Source: Amphritea japonica ATCC BAA-1530 (GTDB lineage: Bacteria > Pseudomonadota > Gammaproteobacteria > Pseudomonadales > Balneatricaceae). From it: 64,000 nucleotides of DNA. Position 1 is the stretch's first letter. Every line of letters starts with the position of its first letter. A program made the translations under genes and the position numbers. The notes under the pieces were generated by a model. That model saw nothing but the letters and a program-made list of their open reading frames with translations. It made no database searches and had not been told where the DNA came from. This document shows, in pieces, positions 59,077 to 64,000 of this stretch. The stretch lies in assembly GCF_016592435.1 (NCBI RefSeq), contig NZ_AP014545.1, forward strand, positions 3,418,693 to 3,482,692, in the 5' to 3' direction.

Positions 59077-59301
59077 CTATCCTGCTAATGTAATCAGAAG
59101 CCAGTAAAGCAGCGATATAATCGCCACAAGAAACACTGCTGAAGCTATTAAACTTAACCATAATGACGGCATAGGAACGTTATACTTACGCCCCCGGTCC
59201 TCCGGTGGACGAGTAAAGACCATGCACCACAATTTACTAAGTTCAGCTATCCAAGCATGTAACAGCAGCAACAGTTTTTCAGAGAATTGAGTCGGGTACA
59301 C
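59077..59301 (-). CDS. Small membrane protein downstream of msrQ
   Basis: This is a 74-aa protein starting with GTG at 59301. A strong AGGAGG lies 5 nt upstream, which decides this start over the longer reading from 59418 that would overlap msrQ by 104 nt. It has one long C-terminal hydrophobic helix (SLWLSLIASAVFLVAIISLL) and a short N-terminal amphipathic part. No family recognised. It is 13 nt after msrQ, so probably co-transcribed and perhaps functionally linked to the periplasmic methionine-sulfoxide repair system. Confidence 0.65.
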   Translation of the reverse strand: MYPTQFSEKLLLLLHAWIAELSKLWCMVFTRPPEDRGRKYNVPMPSLWLSLIASAVFLVAIISLLYWLLITLAG

Positions 59302-59314
59302 AAGAACCTCCTCT

Positions 59315-59905
59315 CTATGAACTGCGCCCTTTAAGATATAGTCGATAGCCCAGCAAAATAGCCAATATAATTGCAAAAATAAATTGCTGACCAAAGTCCG
59401 AACGGATCTGCCAAACAAAGTGCAGCATGACTAATAAGCTGATGGGATAGATAAGAGAGTGAAGCTTTTTCCAGTGCTTACCCAAACGACGCTGCATCGC
59501 TTTGGTTGAAGTCAAAGTCAATGGAATCAATAGCAGCAGCGCCAAAGCACCCACTACAATATAGGGCCGTTTAGTCAACTCAGTCAGTAATATGTCCCAC
59601 CGCCACCCAATCAGAAAAGTAGCAAAAGCCAGCAGGTGCAGCACAGCATAAAAAAAAGTATAGAGACCTAACATTCGACGAAACGACATCAACCAGCGCC
59701 AGCCCAGGAGCTTTCTTACCGGCGTTACTGCCAGAGTCAGCCAGAGCAGGGTGATCGCCCAAAAGCCCAACTCTTTAACAATGATCTTAGCCGGGTCCGC
59801 ACCCAAATTGTCGTCGAGCAAGTTGACAAACAAAGCAGCAAGCGGCGACAGACACAGCAAGAAAATGAACCACCACCGCAGCAGCCTCATTTTTCCCGAT
59901 AGCAT
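59315..59905 (-). CDS. msrQ: MsrQ heme-binding membrane subunit
   Basis: This 196-aa inner-membrane protein of the YedZ/MsrQ family has six helices. Heme-ligand histidines lie in FYAVLHLLAFATFL, HSLIYPISLLVMLHFVW and similar segments. It passes electrons from the quinone pool or Fre to MsrP for repair of periplasmic methionine sulfoxide. Its ATG overlaps the msrP stop by 1 nt (TGATG), a translationally coupled start. A GTG at 59914 and an ATG at 59890 are alternatives. Confidence 0.93.
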   Translation of the reverse strand: MLSGKMRLLRWWFIFLLCLSPLAALFVNLLDDNLGADPAKIIVKELGFWAITLLWLTLAVTPVRKLLGWRWLMSFRRMLGLYTFFYAVLHLLAFATFLIGWRWDILLTELTKRPYIVVGALALLLLIPLTLTSTKAMQRRLGKHWKKLHSLIYPISLLVMLHFVWQIRSDFGQQFIFAIILAILLGYRLYLKGRSS

Positions 59906-60927
59906 CAGAACCACTTAGAGAGATCCATCCCCTTATAGAGATGAGCAACCTGATCTGCATAGCCATTAAACGGTAGAGTATCAACAATATTAGGCGACAA
60001 CAGAGAGGAGGGTAAACGACGTTCTGTTGCCTGCGACCAGCGCGGATGATCTACTGCCGGATTGACGTTTGCATAGAAACCATACTCTTTAGGCGCCGTG
60101 ATATTCCAGCTAGTTTCCGGCATCGTTTCACTGAAGTGGATCCGCACAATGGACTTGATAGATTTAAAGCCATACTTCCATGGCACCACCAAACGCAGTG
60201 GGGCACCATTCTGAGGAGGCAGCGCATTTCCATACATACCTACAGCCATCAGCGTTAGTGGATTCATCGCCTCATCCATACGCAACCCTTCAACATAAGG
60301 CCAGTCAATCGTCCCAAAAGAGCTGCGCTGCTCAGACATCTGCTCTTTATCGAGAATAGTGGTGAATTGCACATACTTCGCTTTGGAAGTGGGCTCAAAA
60401 CGTTTAATTAACTCTGCCAACGGAAACCCAAGCCAGGGAATCACCATCGACCAAGCTTCAACACAACGTAAGCGGTATACCCTGTCTTCCAAAGCATGGG
60501 GAGCAAGAATATCTTCAAGATTGTAATTACCCGGTTTAGCTACTTCGCCACTTATTTCAACTTTCCAGGGGTCTGTCTTAAACTTTTGCGCATATCGCAC
60601 CGGATCACGCTTATCCGTTCCAAACTCGTAAAAGTTGTTATGGGTAATCGCGTGATAGTAAGGAGCCAGTTCATCGCTGACTGACAACTCAGCATTACGT
60701 ACCGCGCTGGCCAGCTTCTGTCGTAGCCAAACAGGCCCGGGATAACGAGGCAGATCATCGGGAATTTCATAGCCCGCCGCTCTGGCAAAAGAGGGAAAAG
60801 CAAATGCGGGCAGCACCGCCGCGGAAAGAGCCGCCTGCATAAGCCGACGGCGTTGTTTATATACTGATTCTGAAGTGATCTCTGACGAAGGAATATTCAG
60901 CGCATCTCTGATTAGCCGCTTACTCAA
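59905..60927 (-). CDS. msrP: MsrP molybdopterin methionine-sulfoxide reductase
   Basis: This 340-aa periplasmic enzyme reduces protein-bound methionine sulfoxide using a Mo-molybdopterin cofactor. The N-terminus has a Tat signal ([19 protein letters not shown]), and the cofactor cysteine lies in [16 protein letters not shown]. Other blocks ([39 protein letters not shown]) are as in YedY. The likely start is a TTG at 60927, since GGAGG is 7 nt before it. A GTG at 60936 would overlap the ribosome site. Coupled to msrQ. Confidence 0.93.
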   Translation of the reverse strand: MSKRLIRDALNIPSSEITSESVYKQRRRLMQAALSAAVLPAFAFPSFARAAGYEIPDDLPRYPGPVWLRQKLASAVRNAELSVSDELAPYYHAITHNNFYEFGTDKRDPVRYAQKFKTDPWKVEISGEVAKPGNYNLEDILAPHALEDRVYRLRCVEAWSMVIPWLGFPLAELIKRFEPTSKAKYVQFTTILDKEQMSEQRSSFGTIDWPYVEGLRMDEAMNPLTLMAVGMYGNALPPQNGAPLRLVVPWKYGFKSIKSIVRIHFSETMPETSWNITAPKEYGFYANVNPAVDHPRWSQATERRLPSSLLSPNIVDTLPFNGYADQVAHLYKGMDLSKWF

Positions 60928-60962
60928 AACGATCACCTCCAGATAAAAAACAGTCCAATAAT

Positions 60963-61742
60963 TTAATTAATCAGTGATTTACGTTTACGCAATAACCAGA
61001 GAACCGGACCAGAAAGCGTATAGCCTAAAATCAATAACCAAAGGAAAATCGGCGGACTAATAGAGATCACACCGATGGTAAGCACAATCACCAGCAGGAT
61101 CATAAAGGGGATTTTTCCCTTTGGATCAACATCCTTAAAACTGTAGTAAAGCACATTACTCACCATCAGCACGCCAACCAGCGCAACATAGATAGCGATC
61201 AGATAGATGTACCCACTAACATCAAGGTTAAATTCTACACAGGCCCACACTAAGCCCGCTACTGAAGCGGCGGCTGCAGGGCTTGGCAGCCCCATAAAGT
61301 AACGTTTATCAACTGAGCCTATTTGTGTATTAAAGCGCGCGAGTCGCAGTGCCGCGCCGGCAACATAGATAAAAGCACAGAACCAGCCAAACTTACCTGC
61401 CCCGCTGAGCGCCCAACTGAAAGTCACTAACGCCGGTGCAACCCCGAAGGAAACCATATCTGACAGTGAGTCATATTCTGCACCAAACGCGCTCGACGTA
61501 TTTGTAAGACGGGCAACACGTCCATCCAGGCCATCCAGGACCATCGCAACAAAGATTGCGATCGCCGCATTATCGAAGGCGCCGTTCATACCTGCTACTA
61601 CTGCATAAAAGCCACAAAACAGTGCTCCCGTAGTGAACAAATTAGGCAGCAGATAGATTCCCCGACTACGTGGCTTCGGGTTCGACTCTTCCTGACCTGG
61701 TTGCTCAGGCTGTTCCGGTTTGTTTCCCTGTGGATCATTCAT
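60963..61742 (-). CDS. pssA: CDP-diacylglycerol-serine O-phosphatidyltransferase
   Basis: This enzyme makes phosphatidylserine (EC 2.7.8.8), the precursor of phosphatidylethanolamine, in the inner membrane. The 259-aa type II integral membrane protein carries the CDP-alcohol phosphotransferase motif [20 protein letters not shown], then YDSLSDM (D-G-x2-A-R-x8-G-x3-D-x3-D), with seven or so helices. A proline-rich hydrophilic N-terminus ([20 protein letters not shown]) precedes the first helix. It is a single gene, with no strong ribosome site visible. Between 61743 and 61824 nothing notable is seen. Confidence 0.94.
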   Translation of the reverse strand: MNDPQGNKPEQPEQPGQEESNPKPRSRGIYLLPNLFTTGALFCGFYAVVAGMNGAFDNAAIAIFVAMVLDGLDGRVARLTNTSSAFGAEYDSLSDMVSFGVAPALVTFSWALSGAGKFGWFCAFIYVAGAALRLARFNTQIGSVDKRYFMGLPSPAAAASVAGLVWACVEFNLDVSGYIYLIAIYVALVGVLMVSNVLYYSFKDVDPKGKIPFMILLVIVLTIGVISISPPIFLWLLILGYTLSGPVLWLLRKRKSLIN

Positions 61743-61824
61743 AGATCTGTTTACACCAATGGATTAACAAAATATTCCGACATTCTACTTTTACGTATAC
61801 GGGAAAGCTATCTATAGAAAGCCG

Positions 61825-62595
61825 CTACGTCTGTTTCAACAACACCCGATCAACAAATTTTCGCACCAGAATATTCGACTCTGGTGTTTCAACCGCCGAA
61901 CTCAGCACCCGATCCAACTGACCATCGCCATCGGTATAATGAGATTTATAGAATGTCAGCCGCTCTATCAGAGTAGCCTTATCAACTTCGGGATGGAACT
62001 GAAAAGCCCAGAAAGGCTTACCTTTCAATTTAAAGCTGTGGGCACATTGCTCAGTATAGGCCAGCAATTGGCAGTCCCCAGGCAAACCATCAGCGTATTG
62101 ACGATGCACCGAGATAGCTGAAAAACCATCCGGCGTATCCTGAAACAGCAGATCATCAACGGCTGCTGACGTCAGTGAAACAGGGATAGTACCCATTTCA
62201 AATCCGGCATCCTTATGCAGAATTTCACCGCCCAGCGCCAATACCGCTAGTTGAAAGCCAAAGCAGGAGGCAAACACTGGCTTCGCGGTCTCACCACAGT
62301 GGCGAATTAGATTCTGACAGGCTTGAATAAAGGGAAACTGATCTGGCTTAAGAACATTAGCTTCGCTGGCACCACCCACTAACAACGCATCATAGTTATC
62401 TGCCGCCGAGACCGGGAAATCCGGGGTATCAAACACGTTGAGAATATCAATTTGCTCCAGCGCAACACCGCAGTACTCGGCAAAGCTTAGGTGCTCTTCC
62501 ATTCGCACCTGCGCTCCATCACGAATCTGGAGCAACAGAATTTTTAACTGATCTCGGTTTCTGGTATCACTGGAGGTTGCATCTAAGCGGTTCAC
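61825..62595 (-). CDS. Class I glutamine amidotransferase-like protein
   Basis: This 256-aa protein has a single GATase1 domain. The nucleophile is in FASCFGFQLAVLALGG, and the histidine-glutamate pair in FQFHPEVDKATL. It is similar to stand-alone GuaA-like amidotransferases of unknown acceptor. I place the start at a GTG (62595, AAGGG 7 nt upstream), giving MNRLDATSSDTRNRDQL. A longer reading from a TTG at 62667 lacks a good ribosome site. It may be a gamma-glutamyl hydrolase or GMP-synthase-like amidase. Substrate unknown. Confidence 0.8.
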   Translation of the reverse strand: MNRLDATSSDTRNRDQLKILLLQIRDGAQVRMEEHLSFAEYCGVALEQIDILNVFDTPDFPVSAADNYDALLVGGASEANVLKPDQFPFIQACQNLIRHCGETAKPVFASCFGFQLAVLALGGEILHKDAGFEMGTIPVSLTSAAVDDLLFQDTPDGFSAISVHRQYADGLPGDCQLLAYTEQCAHSFKLKGKPFWAFQFHPEVDKATLIERLTFYKSHYTDGDGQLDRVLSSAVETPESNILVRKFVDRVLLKQT

Positions 62596-62708
62596 AACAA
62601 GGCCCTTAAAAAGACATCTTAAATATCTGTTAAGGATACCTTGCTCCGATACAGACTCAATAGCCAAAAGCCCTGTCGGCAGATGAGAACCCAGTATTTA
62701 AAGGTTTA

Positions 62709-63914
62709 TTACTTAAGTCCCGGCAAAAAGAAGGGAATATCTATCCGCTTTTCCGTTAACTTGCGGGTAATTATCTGCTTTAGGGGCGCAAAATTGTTAG
62801 CGATTCGCAGCGTTGCCTTACGCGCAATCTTCGCTGCAAAGTTATCATTAGTGAATAACCCTACAACCAGATTGGTACCCATATAAAGAGGCTTGGTTAC
62901 CCGCATATGCGTACTCTGATACTTTTCCAATACACTGAAAGAGCCGATTTCCCGGCCTTGTTCCAACGCCTTTTTAATCTCTTTTGTCAGCGTTTCCTGA
63001 CTACGCAGCCCTAGGTTAAAGCCGTGAGCAGTCACCGGATGCATGCCCACGGCGGCATCTCCAATCACGGCAAAACGACGACTGACAAACTTGTTTGCAT
63101 GCACCGCGACCAACGGATACAGGTGGCGACGACCATAGAGCTTCATACTACCCAATTGCCCCTGCAGGCGTTGTTCTATATCGGCAGCAAAAGCCTCTTC
63201 GCCCATATTAAAGATACTTTCAGCCTCAGCACTGGATACGGTGACAACTATAGAAGAAAGATTGCCAGTCATCGGCAAAATGGCCAGCGTACGTCCATAG
63301 TGGAAACATTCAAAAGCGGTTTGATTATGGGGCAGGCTGTGTTCCATACGGCACACAATCGCGGTGCGGGAAAAATCTTTCATCGAAGCCGGCACACCCA
63401 TTTTACGACGAGTTTCTGAAAAGCGACTATCTGCTGACACTAGCAAATCACACTCAACCCGGTCACCATTTGAAAGAACAACCCAGGCACTATCTGCTGT
63501 ACTACCCACATCCTCAACTGAAACTTCAGTCAGAAGCTCAACATTATCAATCGGTTCTACAACCTCATAATATGCTTTACGAATTTTATCATTCGGCACC
63601 AGGTAGCCCAGAGCATCCAGGTTAGCTTCAGTGTTATCGAAATTCAGCGTGTAACTCGAATCACCATCCAGCACCTTGGCAGCACAGATTGGTGATACAT
63701 CCTGATCTGCCAGTTGTTGCCAGGCGCCCGAGTTTTTCATCATATCAATCGACAGATGGGTCAGGGCTATTTCCCGACCATCTTCCGGCGGCTGACGCAG
63801 AGTCTCGAGAGATGATCGCTCGACAACCAACACCTTAAGCGCAGTGTCTCCTAATGAGCGAGCAAAGCTAAGACCCGCAGGACCTGCCCCAATAATTACG
63901 ATGTCATATTTCAT
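62709..63914 (-). CDS. ubiM: UbiM-like ubiquinone flavin hydroxylase
   Basis: This 401-aa FAD-dependent monooxygenase belongs to the UbiH/UbiF/UbiM group. It shows the FAD GxGxxG motif IIGAGPAGLSFARSL, a DGREIALTHLS block near residue 45, the DG-type motif LLVSADSRFS and the second FAD site FAVIGDAAVGMHPVTAHGFN. The EIALTH and LGYLVPNDKIRKA wording fits UbiM, the 5-demethoxyubiquinol hydroxylase found in some Proteobacteria that lack UbiF or Coq7. The ATG at 63914 follows GGGG by 6 nt. The name is by resemblance and needs a tree. Region 63915-64000 holds no gene. Confidence 0.82.
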   Translation of the reverse strand: MKYDIVIIGAGPAGLSFARSLGDTALKVLVVERSSLETLRQPPEDGREIALTHLSIDMMKNSGAWQQLADQDVSPICAAKVLDGDSSYTLNFDNTEANLDALGYLVPNDKIRKAYYEVVEPIDNVELLTEVSVEDVGSTADSAWVVLSNGDRVECDLLVSADSRFSETRRKMGVPASMKDFSRTAIVCRMEHSLPHNQTAFECFHYGRTLAILPMTGNLSSIVVTVSSAEAESIFNMGEEAFAADIEQRLQGQLGSMKLYGRRHLYPLVAVHANKFVSRRFAVIGDAAVGMHPVTAHGFNLGLRSQETLTKEIKKALEQGREIGSFSVLEKYQSTHMRVTKPLYMGTNLVVGLFTNDNFAAKIARKATLRIANNFAPLKQIITRKLTEKRIDIPFFLPGLK

Positions 63915-64000
63915 ACTGAACCCCGGACAAACTACGCCAATCAACGGATATACAAGCGCCCACGTTAACGGCTCAGCTCTTTGATTACCCTAACCCAGAT

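Overview
The window looks like a chromosomal segment of a marine gammaproteobacterium, most likely of the Oceanospirillaceae (Neptunomonas/Amphritea/Neptuniibacter type). The basis is the gammaproteobacterial 16S/23S/5S operon, sigma-54 control of a multicomponent phenol hydroxylase, a ctaC-D-G-E oxidase cluster, msrPQ, and many diguanylate cyclase and hybrid-kinase genes. No integrase, transposase, phage gene or CRISPR array was seen. The genus is an inference; the 16S gene at 48370-49910 would settle it.

Layout. (1) 0-5.3 kb: left-running phenol hydroxylase genes dmpK-L-M-N (the operon runs off the left edge, so dmpO/P are presumably outside) and a divergent DmpR/MopR-type activator. The intergenic region holds a -24/-12 promoter, an IHF-consensus site and candidate activator sites. 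(2) 5.5-10.7 kb: a PAS-PAS-GGDEF-EAL protein, the glutathione-dependent formaldehyde pair frmA-fghA, and a divergent LysR regulator. (3) 10.8-17.7 kb: eight left-running genes, mostly overlapping: PepSY protein, OmpR-type regulator, histidine kinase, exported protein, P-loop protein, ABC exporter-like protein with a degenerate ATPase, alpha/beta hydrolase and lipoprotein. This looks like one two-component-controlled system without a known function. (4) 17.9-29.7 kb: a left-running series of a DapF-like epimerase, an MFS transporter, an unrecognised 524-aa protein, two paralogous periplasmic binding proteins, a Cache hybrid kinase and a REC-PAS-GGDEF-EAL output protein. (5) 30.1-33.1 kb: a PhnD/PhnC/PhnE-type oxyanion importer with a double-length permease. 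(6) 33.4-43.6 kb, right-running: an NMT1-SBP3-GGDEF fusion, a LysE exporter, rlmG, a tiny membrane ORF, a TonB-dependent receptor, a periplasmic binding protein and a BarA-like hybrid kinase. (7) 43.6-50.5 kb: two small membrane proteins, then a complete left-running rrn operon (16S, tRNA-Ala only, 23S, 5S) with two matching promoters, boxA sites, a terminator and a REP-like element on each side. (8) 50.6-58.9 kb: Yip1 protein, then the aa3-type cytochrome c oxidase genes with heme A synthesis and assembly factors. (9) 59-63.9 kb: msrP-msrQ with a small membrane protein, pssA, a class I glutamine amidotransferase and a UbiM-like flavin hydroxylase.

How the genes fit together. Phenol oxidation, formaldehyde detoxification and aa3 respiration are recognisable metabolism. 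The central 25 kb is dominated by signalling. Three separate systems pair periplasmic-binding-protein domains with histidine kinases or GGDEF domains (20-25 kb, 33-36 kb, 40-44 kb), so small-molecule sensing feeding c-di-GMP or phosphorelay output is the theme. The best candidates for undescribed systems are the 10.8-17.7 kb operon and the DapF-like/MFS/unknown trio at 25.3-29.7 kb.
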